The notes under the pieces were generated by a model, which was given only the letters and a program-made list of their open reading frames with translations, made no database searches and was not told where the DNA came from. A DNA stretch of 64,000 nt from Azolla caroliniana (taxonomy: Eukaryota > Polypodiophyta). This document shows, in pieces, positions 11,809-22,755 of this stretch (positions are counted from its first letter, which is position 1; each line of letters opens with the position of its first letter). Both the position numbers and the translations under genes were made by a program. The stretch covers positions 10,354,001 through 10,418,000 of the forward strand of contig JBHGNT010000012.1 in assembly GCA_043228905.1 (NCBI GenBank). The letters run 5' to 3'.

Positions 11809-11949
11809 TGGGTAGCTCCCTGCCAACAAAAAAACTCAACAGGAGCAACTATGCATCTTGGGCATACAAGATGCACCACCACCTTCTTGGACATGTGTAT
11901 TGGAGTTACGTGGAAGAAGCAGATGATGTAGCATCGGAGTGGATATGAG
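11809..11949 (+). pseudogene. Copia gag N-terminal stub
   Basis: About 46 codons from an ATG at 11809: MGSSLPTKKLNRSNYAS, then YKMHHHLLGH and YWSYVEEADD. This matches the start of the copia gag at 18538/27668. It diverges after ASEW and ends in a stop at about 11949. The rest of the element is missing. Confidence 0.75.
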
Positions 11950-12310
11950 GAGCAAGGTAGAAATAAAAGCTCATAGTTTCCTCGTCCGATGTCCACATTA
12001 GAAAAGAAAAGATTTATAAGAAAGCTAACATGAAGAGCTTTCCCAAAATGTCTTGCATGTGAAAATTAAGATTATAAAAGAGAAATAGCAATGAAAAGAA
12101 AACTCGAATCATATAGAAAAAGCTTGTTTTGGAAAAAGAAGAAGAAGCACGAAATAGAAAACCTATAAATAAAGAGGTTATTCTTAAGAAGCGGGGGAGA
12201 GGAAAAAGTGAAGGGAAGCTCTATAGAATTGGGAAACAAAAGAGGAATTATCAACATCAAGAATCAAGGATCTCCTAGTTCTACACTCCACTCACTTCTT
12301 TAAAAAATTT
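11950..12310. other. Unassigned stretch
   Basis: A-rich on the plus strand, with a TATA-like CCTATAAATAAAGAGG near 12157. It could be part of an LTR from a family not otherwise seen here, but no termini are visible. Confidence 0.3.
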
Positions 12311-12311
12311 A

Positions 12312-13790
12312 CAAATGGATTTTCAATGGAAATCCGATGCATCGCATCGGATTTGAGTTGAAAGTTCACTTTTCCTTATTTGTTTCCGAATTTTCTTATT
12401 TTTTGTAATTATTTTTTATTTTTTATTTTTTACATAAATAAATAAATAAAAATTAAAAAAATGTATTTTCAATGGAAATCCGATGCAGTGCATTGGATTT
12501 CAGTTCAAAATCCACTTTTTCTTATTTGTTTCCAAATTTTCTTATTTTTCCCATAAATAAATATATAAAAATTGAAAAAACAGATTTTCAACGGAAATCC
12601 ACTATAGTGCATCGGATTTTGGTTGAAAGTCCACTTTTTCTTATTTGGTTCTGATTTTTTTTTTTTTTTTTTCATAGTTGTTTTGATTATTTTTTTTCCC
12701 ATAAATAAATAAATAAAAATTGAAAAAATATATTTTCAATGAAAATCTGATGCATTTCATCGGGTCTTAGTTGAAAGTGCACTTTTTCTTATTTGTTTCC
12801 GAGTTTTCTTATTTTTTAGATTTTTTAAAAAATTTAAAATTTTTTTATTTTTCCCATAAATAAATAAGTAAAAATTGAAAAAATGGGCTTTCAATGGAAA
12901 TCCAATGCGCTGCATCAGATTTCAGTTGAAAGTCCACTTTTTCTTATTTTTTTCCAAATTTTCTTATTTTTTGAATTTGTTTCATATTTTATTTGAATTT
13001 TCTTATTTTTCTGATAAATAAATAAATAAAAATTGGAAAAATGGATTTTCAATTGAAAATACACATTTTCTTATTTGTTTTCAAATTTTATTTTTATTTT
13101 TATTTTTGCCATAACAAAATGTTAAAAATAAAGAAATCATGGATTTCGGCCATTTAAAATGATATATTTTCAATGGAATTCTGTTGCAATGCATCATATT
13201 TCCATTGAAAGTCTAAGATTTTTATTTATTTATTTATTTATCATGAATTTTCAACTGAAATCTGATGCAATGCATCGGATTTCCGTTGAAAATGCAATAT
13301 TTGTTTTATTATTTCATTTTCTTTTATGAAAAAACTAAAAGAAATTTGGATTTTCAATTGAAATCTGATGCAGTGCATCAGATTTCAGTTGGAAATCCAT
13401 TTTTTAAAAATATTTTTTTTATTTGTCGAAAAATGAAAAACAATGGAAAAGAAAAAGGATTGTCAACTAAAATCTGATGCACTATATCGATGTCTAGATG
13501 TATAGACTACAACCTGATGCAATGCATCGGATTTCAGTTGAAAATCCATTTATTATTATTATTTATATGTAGAAAATAAAAAAAATATAAAAAAAATTGA
13601 AAAAAGAAAAAAGGATTTTCAACTTTAATCCAATGCATTGCATTTGATTCTAGATGTATAGACTAAAGAAAATGTAGTGCATTGTATTTTACCTGAAAAT
13701 CCATTTTTAAATTTTTTATTGATTTTTGTTTTTAAATTACAAAATGAAAAAAATTTCAATTGGATTCCCGTTGAAAATACAAGATTTTTT
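12312..13790. repeat. Degenerate satellite of about 13 monomers built on a palindrome
   Basis: A head-to-tail array with a variable 80-155 bp spacing. Each monomer has a core of two inverted arms, AAATCCGATGC and GCATCGGATTT, separated by about 3 nt. The arms are often extended by TTTTCAAC.GA on the left and its complement on the right, followed by a TTTTTCTTATTTGTTTCC spacer and a CCATAAATAAATAAATAAAA block. Clear cores occur near 12318, 12467, 12582, 12732, 12888, 13167, 13248, 13350, 13460, 13505, 13614 and 13665. At 13250-13295 both arms extend to about 22 bp with few mismatches. It is non-coding. The function is unknown; it could be a satellite or the internal repeats of a DNA transposon. 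Confidence 0.85.
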
Positions 13791-14613
13791 ATTTTCTCAA
13801 ATTTTCAATGAGTTTTAGATTTGTTTTTCGACATAGGTATATAAAAATGGTTACATCAATTTAGATAAACGTTATAGTCTATTCTTCGGTTTGATGTTAC
13901 ATGTGCAATTTCATTCTATTGTCATGTACTAATACAACATGCGCCTTAAAGATGTTTAGGAACTCTGTTGCATTAGAGAAGGGCAGGTTAATTTCATCAA
14001 AATGAGGAGCCAAGGTATCTGGGACTGTCCTGATCAAGACCAAGAAGTTGGGGCAAAGCATATCAATGAAACTGAGATGTTCCAGATGACTTCTAGAGAA
14101 CCTATGGAACCTATAGATGAAGAAGTAGGGGACCTTGTTGAATTAGAAGACGTATCAGAGTTTGAACATACTAACGATTCAAATTAACGTATCGACGAAG
14201 CCAATTAGGACAATCCTGATGAAAGAGCTAATCTTGAAGAGACAGCTTTACCAGACTTATTATTCGATTGAATGGATATGGCTTATTGTAAAATTTGAAC
14301 AATATGAATTGTTAAATTTTGACGTAATATATAAGTTGAGCTTATTTATAATTTTCGTGTAACACTTATTGAACTTAGAGAGTAAGTATAATTTGTATGT
14401 GTACTTGTTATCTAAAGTCTCCTTTATCGTTTGGGGTATATGGGAGATAAAATTATACTCTATCATTTACTCGTATGATTGGAATGTTATTGTAGACTAG
14501 TTTATTTATACATTGACGGTGTCATGTATCACGTGTCCATGGAAATTTTCTCTTGACGTAGTAGTATCTCTTAATTGCAAGGTTCACAATTTGCTTTAAG
14601 ATATATTATATAT
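13791..14613. other. AT-rich stretch with one small acidic ORF
   Basis: AT-rich DNA between the satellite and chromovirus B. It holds only the small ORF at 14002-14187. No LTR terminus, RNA gene or transposase motif is visible. Confidence 0.4.
14002..14187 (+). CDS. Small acidic ORF, unknown, possibly a gene tail remnant
   Basis: A 61-codon frame rich in Glu and Asp, with phrases such as EEVGDLVELEDVSEF. The frame is open upstream to a stop at about 13957, so the ATG need not be a true start. GC content is higher than in its surroundings, which could mean the tail of a decayed coding exon. I do not recognise a family. It may equally be chance. Confidence 0.2.
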   Translation: MRSQGIWDCPDQDQEVGAKHINETEMFQMTSREPMEPIDEEVGDLVELEDVSEFEHTNDSN

Positions 14614-15056
14614 TGTCGTGACTTGAGAATAGGAGAGAGAAAAATAAGATGACAATAGAAGGTAGAGGGAGAGAGAGAGAGAGAGAGAGAGAAAGAACAC
14701 TAGAAATGGAAAGAGAGTTGATATTATAAGAGAGCAAGGATTACAAAGAGTAGGCTAAGGGGCTACAAACTGGTGTTGAACCGAATGAGTTGTGATGAAT
14801 GAATAAACACCTATTTATAGGTCCTTATGGAGTATTCTAGAATGTTCTAGAATATTTTAGATATTTATGATATTTAATAGAATCATGGAATATCCTAGAA
14901 TGTTCTAGAATACTCTAAATATCTTGTAATAACTAATAATAGATTTATTATAACTATACATCATATATGTTAGTATAATGGTTAAAGGTCTAACAGATAG
15001 ACCAAGACATCTTGGGCTCGAATCCTTGTAAGGCTGAAATGTATGTTGTCGTGACA
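14614..15056 (-). mobile_element. Chromovirus B 3' LTR
   Basis: On the plus strand it runs from TGTCGTGACTT to GTCGTGACA. A polypurine tract lies just outside at 15057-15070. On the minus strand there is a TATA box (TATAAATA, about 14815) and a GA microsatellite at 14670-14692 in the transcribed part. The LTR differs in sequence from family A but has the same plan, including an antisense tRNA-like module (A box 14971-14981, B box 15014-15025). Confidence 0.85.
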
Positions 15057-15070
15057 TTATCCCCCCTTTT
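15057..15070 (-). promoter_or_regulatory. Polypurine tract of chromovirus B
   Basis: Reads AAAAAGGGGGGATA on the minus strand, directly upstream of the 3' LTR start. It is the expected plus-strand primer for reverse transcription. Confidence 0.85.
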
Positions 15071-18011
15071 TGACGACGAGTTCCACGAGTCGGAAGACAA
15101 GATTTTGGACTTGGCTTATGAGGATATTTGTTGTGAAACGCAGCAACCATTTCAGAGGCATTAGCAAGATTCTCAAGAGGTTCCCATGTTCGATCATTAG
15201 GTGTATAACCTAACCTGTCAACCAAATAATACAATTTGTTGCGAACGATCTTGGAGTCGAGAATGGCAACAACTTCATATTCGGAGCTATCCGAAACTTC
15301 GATTGGAGTTGGGGGAGATGTAAGATGGCACGGAATAGAGCTGGTTGTGTACGGCTCCAAAAGTAAAACATGGAAGACCGGGTGAAGATGCATATGAGGG
15401 GGAAGATCAAGGCGAGATGCCACATCATTGATCTTACCAGATATCACATATGGGCCAAAACGTTGATAATCCAATTTGCAGCAAGGTCGGGTTGTTTTAA
15501 TGCGACCTTGTAAAAGCCATACTCGATCTCCCACTTGAAATGTAGTCGATGAATCACGTTGATGACGGTTGGCAACCTTCTTTTAAGTGTTTTGAGCATC
15601 ACATAAATGGTGCAAAAGGATATCTTGAACTTCTTGGAGTCGGGTGAGCCGATCTTCATCAGCCAGGTTTGTCGGGAGTTCGAGATGTTCAAGCATAGTC
15701 CAACGAGGATGGTACCCAATGTTTGCAAAAGATGGGGAATATCTAGTAGAAGAATGTTCTGAGTTGTTGTAAGCAAATTCCGCCAAATGTAATAGATCAA
15801 CCCAATCATCTTGTTGATAGTTGACAAAACAACGAAGATATTGTTCTACTGTTTGGTTGGTGCGCTCACTATGTCTGTTAGTTTCTGGATGGTAGCTGGA
15901 AGAGAGTTTGCAAGAAGTATGTAAGAGTTTGAACATGTGCTGCCAAAATTTTGAGATGAACTGAGGACCCCGATCATTGATAATATCATTAGGAAGACCA
16001 TGATGCCGAAACACCTCTTGCATGAGTAACTCGGCTGTCTCTTGGCTCGTAATGGCCTTTGTGCAGGGAAGAAAATGTGCCATCTTGGTAAAACGATCTA
16101 CTACTATGAGAATAGAATCAAAACCCTTGGAAGGTGGTAGATCCGGAATGAAGTCCAATGAAATAGATTACCATGGACTCTCAGGAATATGCATTGGCTG
16201 TAATAAGCCATATGGATGATGTCGAGGTTTTTTGGATCGGCGACATGTATCACAACTACGAACATAATCCGTAACAAAATGGCGAAGTTGTGGCCACCAA
16301 TGCCTTCGAGAAATTAACGCCAAAGTCTTGTGGATGCCAAAATGTCCAGCCATTGGTGTATCATGACATTGTTGCAAGACTTGGAGTCGAGAAGGACCAT
16401 CAGGCACATATAAGAGATTTTGTCGAAAAAGTAAACCATCATGCCAATTGAATTGGTTGTAGTCTTCACAAGGATTTTGATATTGTGAACAAGAAGCACG
16501 ATCTGGGATAATATGGTTCAAAATATCTTGGGCGAATTCATTAGTTTCAATATGCTCCTGAATGGAGTCCAGAAGACTTGAATCCTCGGGTGTGTCTATA
16601 GCATGAAAAGCCATTAGTCGTAGACGGTCAGGACCCAAGAGGATTTGCTTCTGACTTTCAAATGCGGCCTCTCCTGGTTGAAGTTCCATATATGAATGCC
16701 GAGATAAAGCATCTGCTTTGCCTTGTTGCGTCCCAGGGCGATATAGAATTACAAAATCAAAATGAGTTAAAAACTGTGCCCAACGAGCTTGTCGACGACT
16801 AGAGACTCGAGCACTTTGGAAGTACGTTAGATTTTTGTGATCATTATAAACAATGATTTGTTGAGACGAATCCTCCAAAAAATGACGCCATTGTTGAAAA
16901 GAATCCACAATGGCAAGAAGCTCTTTGTCGTGAATCTCATAGTTGATTTCTGCAGCTTCGAATTTCCGTGAATGAAAAGCCACAGGGTGTAGTTGGCCAT
17001 CATTGCTAATTTGGGATAATACGCTTCCTAGTGCGAAGTCAGATGCATCAGCTTCTAGTATAAAGCGCTTGAATGGATCAACATGCATCAAAATTGGTGC
17101 GGATGTAAATGCTTGCTTTAATCCTTCAAATGCAGAGTTTGCATTTATACTGCGCACAAATGGTTGATTCTTCTGTGTCAGTTGAGTGAGGGGCAATACG
17201 ATCTTTGAATAATCTTTGATGAACTTGCGATAAAAGTTTGCAAACCCTAAAAAACATTGTACATCTCGCACAGACTGTGGTGTTTGCCAATCCAAAACTG
17301 TTTGAACCTTTGCTGGATCCATAGAGATGCCATGTGAAGAGACTATGTACCCCAAAAATTCCACTTGATGCTGGTCAAAACTGCACTTCTCCAATTTTAC
17401 ATAGAGACCATATTCACGAAACCGTTGCAAAGCTTGTCGAACGTGTATATCATGATCCTCTTGAGTTTTTGAGTAGATTAAGATATCATCTAGGTAAATT
17501 ATGACGAAAATATCGAGGAAATCTCAAAAAATGTCATTCGTCATATGTTGGAAAATTCCTGGTGCATTCGTGAGACCAAATGACATCATTGTATACTCAA
17601 AATGGCCATAGCGAGTACGAAAAGCAGTCTTCCATTCATCCCCAGGATGAATTCGAACAAGATTGTAAGGACCTCGAAGATCTAACTTTGTGAAATACTT
17701 AGCTCCATTGAGGCGTTCCAGAAGGCTCGAAATCAATGGTAGAGCATATCGATTTCGAATAGTTACTTTATTCAATCCTCGATAATCCACGACCAGACGA
17801 AGCTATCCATCTTTCTTCTTAACGAAAAATATGTGTGCGCCGGTAGGAGATCTTGAATGTTGGATAAACCCATTCGCCAAGTTCTCATCGATATATTCCT
17901 GAAGAACCTCTAACTCCGTGGGTGAAAGGTTATAAATTGGCTCCCATGGAGGCTCTTTTCTGGGCTGCAAATCAATTGGGCAATCATATGGTCAATGCTC
18001 TGGTCGTCTAT
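15057..18011 (-). pseudogene. Chromovirus B pol (RT, RNase H, integrase, chromodomain), 5' truncated
   Basis: Minus-strand Ty3/gypsy pol. In order it carries the RT N-terminal part with [16 protein letters not shown], a YLDD box just upstream of 17430, RNase H (ADASDFALGSVL), the H2C2 zinc finger, the integrase core (LDFIPDL, then INDRGPQF, then the SERTNQ glutamate), a GPY-like module and a C-terminal chromodomain (VVAILDSKIVRNKLYYL, TWEPLENL). In-frame stops interrupt it near 17803, 17526, 16165 and 15583. The last frame reads through into the LTR. Gag, protease and the 5' LTR are lost because copia 1 is inserted at 18012. It is collinear with chromovirus A but clearly diverged. Confidence 0.9.
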
Positions 18012-18454
18012 TGTTGAGATACAAGCTCAACATTGGCCGGATTGGCTATGGAAGTCGAGAACCGGATCGGTTGGGACCGAACGGTTGGGCCGGACCGATG
18101 CGTAGAACGGATGCGTAAACCGGTACGCAAACCGTGCGTAACGAGAGGCCATATCGGTGCGTAAACCGAAAGGCCATTAGAGAGATATTCCTCACAAGTA
18201 ATAATTTTGGGAGTGACTGTTGAGGCTCATTTATGAGCAGTCAAGTACTGTCAGTACTTGTGTCAGCCCGATTATCAGGGCTTGTATAAAAGGTGCTCAC
18301 TAAGCACGGTGTATGTACAGAGTTAGTATTTTGAATTGAGTTTTGTGTGCTCTCTCTCTGTCTCTCTCGTGTATTGTGTATATTCAAGCTCTCCATTAAA
18401 CCTGCGTATTTTCTTTGTTCGGTTTTCTATTGCTTCCGCACATAATCTTTTACC
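18012..18454 (+). mobile_element. Copia 1 5' LTR
   Basis: Starts TGTTGAGATACAAGCTCA and ends just before the primer site (TTTTACC in place of TTTTACA). TATAAAAG lies at about 18285. It inserted into chromovirus B; the partner target duplication is not visible because the other end of copia 1 is lost. Confidence 0.88.
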
Positions 18455-18466
18455 TGGTATCAGAGC
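18455..18466 (+). promoter_or_regulatory. Primer binding site, initiator Met tRNA type
   Basis: TGGTATCAGAGC immediately after the copia 1 LTR. Confidence 0.9.
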
Positions 18467-18537
18467 GCGAGGGTTGAGAACCTTTACAGCCGACATAGCT
18501 TAAAAGAAAAACCAACCAAAAAGAACAGGTAAAACCG

Positions 18538-18638
18538 ATGGATAGAGGCATGGCTAGCTCGCTTCCAATAGAGAAGCTCGACAGAAACAACTACGCGTCT
18601 TGGTCTTACAAGATGCACCAGTACCTGCTCGAGCACGG
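18538..18638 (+). pseudogene. Copia 1 gag, first part
   Basis: The ATG at 18538 opens a copia gag (MDRGMASSLPIEKLDRNN, then YKMHQYLLEHG). It is cut after about 33 codons by gypsy-2. The same reading frame resumes at 27668 (YWSYVDEAND), exactly as the related gag stubs at 11809 and 30103 run on, so these two pieces were one gene. Confidence 0.85.
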
Positions 18639-19287
18639 TGTCGTAGTGTGAATCACACACTACGTGCAATATGTCAAAAACTATATCCGATTTAGAGTAC
18701 ATATAATAAATAAAAATAAAATATTAAAAATATTTATTACGTGCATAGGGCAAGATTCGAACCCTGTACCTCCACATAGACAAACCCTAGCCTTACCACT
18801 ATACTAGCATACTATGAATTTTTACTAAACTTTATCCCATGTAAATATTCTAGATATGCATGGTACAAAACGTTATTCATGCATACACACTCGAGTTAAA
18901 AGAAAAGATGGTATAGAAAGCTAATCATGCACATGCAGTGTGCATGAAAACTAAAGTTAGGAAAAGCATTATGCTTGCATGTGATAAACTTAGAGTCTTC
19001 CAACACTATATAAGGAAGAGAGAAAGATGTATAGGGTTGTTGATTTTTTTTAGAAGGATTGATTAATACAAAATATTCGTGGGATTCACGATTTTACCAT
19101 CTAATTCTCTCTTACAATCTAATTACCCATTAATACATTATACTCGTGGGATTCACGAGTTTCATATCTTCTTCTTACAATCTCTTCGTTACTAACATTA
19201 TCTCATATTCTTCTTTCTCCTAGTCCAAACCCCCAACGGTTCCCACCCAACTCACGCAAACGATCTGGCGCCGAAAGGCACGACTCA
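18639..19287 (+). mobile_element. Gypsy-2 5' LTR
   Basis: Begins TGTCGTAGTGTG. A TATA-like CACTATATAAGG lies at about 19005. After it come two copies of a hairpin motif (19077-19091 and 19142-19160). The right edge is uncertain: all three copies of this LTR share GGCGCCGAAAGGCAC and then diverge, so the end lies at about 19283-19287. An antisense tRNA-like module lies at 18753-18807. Confidence 0.75.
18753..18807 (-). other. tRNA-like A/B-box module in the gypsy-2 LTR
   Basis: On the minus strand it has an A-box-like TAGTATAGTGG (18796-18806) and a B-box-like GGGTTCGAATCT (18753-18764), with tRNA-like spacing. It is antisense to the element and about 110 bp inside its U3 start. It is not a functional tRNA gene: no acceptor stem pairs. 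Confidence 0.65.
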
Positions 19288-19289
19288 AG

Positions 19290-19308
19290 TGGTGAACCCG
19301 ACGTGAAC
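19290..19308 (+). promoter_or_regulatory. Possible primer binding site of gypsy-2
   Basis: TGGTGAACCCGACGTGAAC follows the LTR end by a few bases and starts with TGG, as tRNA primer sites do. I could not match it to a tRNA. An alternative is TGGCGCC at 19266, but that sequence also seems to be present in the 3' LTR copy. Confidence 0.3.
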
Positions 19309-19323
19309 ACGGGTGGCAAGGAG

Positions 19324-19940
19324 ATGGAAAATCAACCGGAGGCTAACAACATGATGATGATGTTCGAGCGGATGCTTCAAGAACAACGTGCGATGTCGGA
19401 GATAGCGGCGGTAGTAGAGCGGCTCATCTCGTGCAACGGATCGGGCAATTCAACGGAAAGGACGTATCACGCTATCTTCGGGACTACAAGGCAGAAATGA
19501 TACAATGCGGGATTTCGGAAGGACTGCAAGTGACATCCTTCAACTGGGTAGCTACCGACGGGCTTCAAGCAAGTATCCACGGGCTACGACAACAAAATCC
19601 GACGTGGGAAGCATTTGAAGAGGCGCTAAAGACCACGTTCGCCATCGAGGACTCCTCCAAGGCAACGAGGAGAGGATTCGAAGATTGGGTGGAAACGCGG
19701 GATAAGGGGATGAAGGTCCTCGATGTGTTTTCGACATTTGAAAGTCAGTTCGGGAGGTTTTCTACGAGAGATCAAGCTATCCTCACACCGGACAAAGTTA
19801 TCATGTTCTTACGAGCTGTAGACGTCCGGGACCGGGAGGATCTTGGAGTGCTTCTAGAGGACATGACCACCGAGAGTGGCCGCACCGAAACATGGGAAAG
19901 CGTGCGGGATATCGTCACGCGATACACAAAGAGGGTGTAA
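19324..19940 (+). pseudogene. Gypsy-2 gag
   Basis: Gag-like protein in two frames joined by one frameshift near 19430: MENQPEANN, then a Met-rich MMMMFERMLQEQ, then IGQFNGKDVSRYLRDYKAEM, then a helical region ending WESVRDIVTRYTKRV. The FNGKDVSRYLRDY phrase followed by a helix with F.E.L..TF is the normal start of a retrotransposon gag domain. No zinc knuckle is evident; 20150-20200 holds a cysteine/histidine-containing stretch that may be its remnant. Confidence 0.65.
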
Positions 19941-20561
19941 TGGCTTGCAAACGAAGAAAAGAGGGTTTCAGAACCGATTTTGAAACCGAGATCTAGATCA
20001 GAAGACCATCAACCGCGGGCTCGGGAGACTACGACCGAGAAGGGAATCGACACAACCACGGTGGAGCAATTGTTGAAGGAGATTGAGAATCTGAAAATCG
20101 CGATGGTGAGGAAGATGGAAGACCGTCCCACAAGTTCCAAGTACATGGATCGTCGATGCATATGATGCGATAGCACCGAACATGATCGGAGAGATTGCGA
20201 TGAGCACAAGGAGGCATTACGACGGGATCTTATCTACTACAAGGGAAATCAGATTCATTCGATGGATTCTCGGAAGCCACTCCGACCGAACTTCAGGAAA
20301 GGTGACATGAAGAAGGTCCTAGAGGAGGAGATAGCGGCGAAAGACAATTATGCGACAACCGTGGGAATACGTGTGGGGGAGTCATCTGTAGCAAAGGTGT
20401 CTTTTTGACCGGAAGTGTTAGAAATTTCGAAGAAAGCCGACCAAATCCGAAATGCCGTGGAATGTATCCGGGAAGCTACGGGATGGGAGTGCTCCATAGA
20501 TAAGAATAGCGTACATGCGCTATGTCAATTGCATGAAGTGTATGTGGATGAAAAATGACGG

Positions 20562-22755
20562 CGCACGGATGATGCGGCTAGACCATCAAAGACACTGGAA
20601 AGCTGGAACTCCGGAGGGAAGGGAAAAGAAAAGACGATTCCGGCATTCAAGCTCGCCTTGGACATCGAACCACAAACGGACTTAAAAAAGGCGTTCGAAG
20701 ATAGAATCCTCAATAGTCGGGTAGAATTTTTGCTTCGGGAATTACTCAGAATAGCGAAGAAGGAGTTCCACGATCTTCTTGTGGATCTCGTGAAGAGAAA
20801 TAAACAAAGTACGGAGGAAAATGCTCCAAGGGTGAATGCAAATACCGTCTTAATGAATGACACCGAAGTGGAGGACGAAATACCGAACTTGCACTACACA
20901 AGGCCACAATGGGCACGTGCAACTACGGAGACTCCGATCCGAATCGACAACATCAAAGAGCCCGTGCTAAGATTGATTATCACGGATCAGAGATCAATTT
21001 GATGTCCAAGTAGTTCTACTGGAAGAGGAAGTGGCCTATAAACACTAACCATGGATGGAAGATCCGGGCAACCACTAAAGCAACGAAAGATCTATTTGCG
21101 GCTTGTCTGGATGTGACGGTGAAGATCGGGGATGTTAAGATCGACCAAAATTTCTTCGTACAAGACAAGGTCTCACATTCCGTGATCCTCGGGCAACCAT
21201 TTATCACAACATCACGGATGGAGACGAAGGTGCTCGATAGCGGTGCGGTTTTCACCCGAATTCGGAGCCAAAGCGGAGGGAAATCCGTCCAATTCCTAAT
21301 TGTGCCGGCAAATCATGAAAGGAACAAGAGAGAGCTCTTCTCCCAAACAAGGATGGATATTTAGAGCGGACTATTGCAGAGTGGGGAAGTGATAGTCTGA
21401 GAAGCCCTGATACCCCACACAGGAAGAAACCTCTCGGTGCAAAGCAAGTACGAATCGGTCCGGATGGGGTATCCACGTACACGGCCGTAATCGAAGGAAT
21501 GAAGAAAGAATACCGAAAATTAGAGGATAAGTTACGGTCGGCATCAATAATAAAAGAAGACGAAGAAATCGTCGGAATAGTCGAAGAAGTGTTCTATGGG
21601 AGCACGCTACAACGGCTTGAAGAGCTTGCGGAAGATACAAGCCAGGGAAACCGGGTAATTCCGGTGGAATCGGTCGAGATGTATGAGATCATTGCAAAAA
21701 TGGGGCTGGATGCACTTCGCAAAGAAGAAGCAATGGTAAGTTCAAAATACAAGACCGTGGAGAAGAAGGTGAAACCGGCCGCGGGACCACTACCCGCCGA
21801 TAGCGAACAAAAGAGGAAAGAAGTGTCGGGAGATCCGACACTTCGGAAGTCCGTGGATATTAGACATGCCGTCACGGATGAGACCCAGAAGAATTTTCGG
21901 ATTCGTGGAGGTGGTTTCCTTTTACAAAATGAAGAAGAATGATTCCGTGGGATGTTGGAACAACATGGGAAAGCATTTGCATTCACATCGAAGGAGATAG
22001 GGTGCGTTGATTCGAAGATAGTGGAGCCGATGGTGATCTTCACGATTGACCATGTGCCGTGGAACCTGAAGCCGATTCCGGTGCCGTGGGCGCATATTCC
22101 GAAAGTCATCGACTTGCTCAAGGAGAAGGTGGTGATGGGGATTCTAGAGCCATGAAATGTTCCGTACTCAAATCGATGGTTTACAGTTCCGAAGAAGAAT
22201 GGGTCACTCCGATTTATCCAAGACTTGCAGCCGATGAACAAGGTCACGATCCGGAACTCCGGAGTCGGTCCGATAGTGGATGAATTTGCGGAAGCATTTG
22301 CCGGTCGTGCGATATATTCCATCAGATACCTATACTCGGGGTATGAACAATTCCAACTAGCCGTGGAGAGCAGAGACATCACTACCATGCGGACAGCGAT
22401 AGGATTAGTCCGAATTTGCACACTACCACAAGGAGTGACAAACTCAGTTGCACATATGATGAACGTGATGAACAAGGTGCTTCGAGACTGCATTCCGGAG
22501 ATAATGATGCCGTTCCTCGATGACATTCCGATGAAAGGATGCGCGGTAGAAGAAAAAGATGAAACTAAGGATGATCGGGGATGCCGAAAGATCGTAGTCG
22601 ACCATATTCGTGATTGCGAGAAAGTGTTTCGAAAGTTAGAAGATGTGCACCTAACACTTTCCGGTGAGAAATCGGTATTCGGGCAAGAAGAAATATTGGT
22701 AGTCGGACATCTATGTGGGCCCTATGGCCGAAGACCGTCACCAACCAAGATCGAC
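20562..22755 (+). pseudogene. Gypsy-2 protease-RT, copy 1 of an internal tandem duplication
   Basis: In order: a helical gag/pol linker (20658-20950); a protease region with HGSEINLMSK in place of the usual Asp-Ser/Thr-Gly context and then VILGQPFI (20975-21363); a charged linker (21499-21942); and RT (21952-22700) with IFTIDHVPWNLKPIPVP, FIQDLQPMNKVTIRN, LPQGVTNSVAHMM and the FLDDIPMKGC catalytic box. Stops and frameshifts occur between the pieces, for example near 21005, 21364, 21940 and 22155. The same order recurs immediately downstream. Confidence 0.8.

Noticed and set aside
13265-13477. Small ORFs rich in Phe, Ile and Lys across 12.0-13.5 kb
   Set aside because: AT-rich satellite translated by chance; the frame does not follow the monomer phase.
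21594-22526. A 310-codon open frame on the minus strand opposite the gypsy-2 RT
   Set aside because: It is the antisense shadow of the RT and linker reading frames. Its composition (Ser/Thr/Ile-rich) mirrors the plus-strand codons, and the paralogous duplicate has a similar shadow at 23825-24352.
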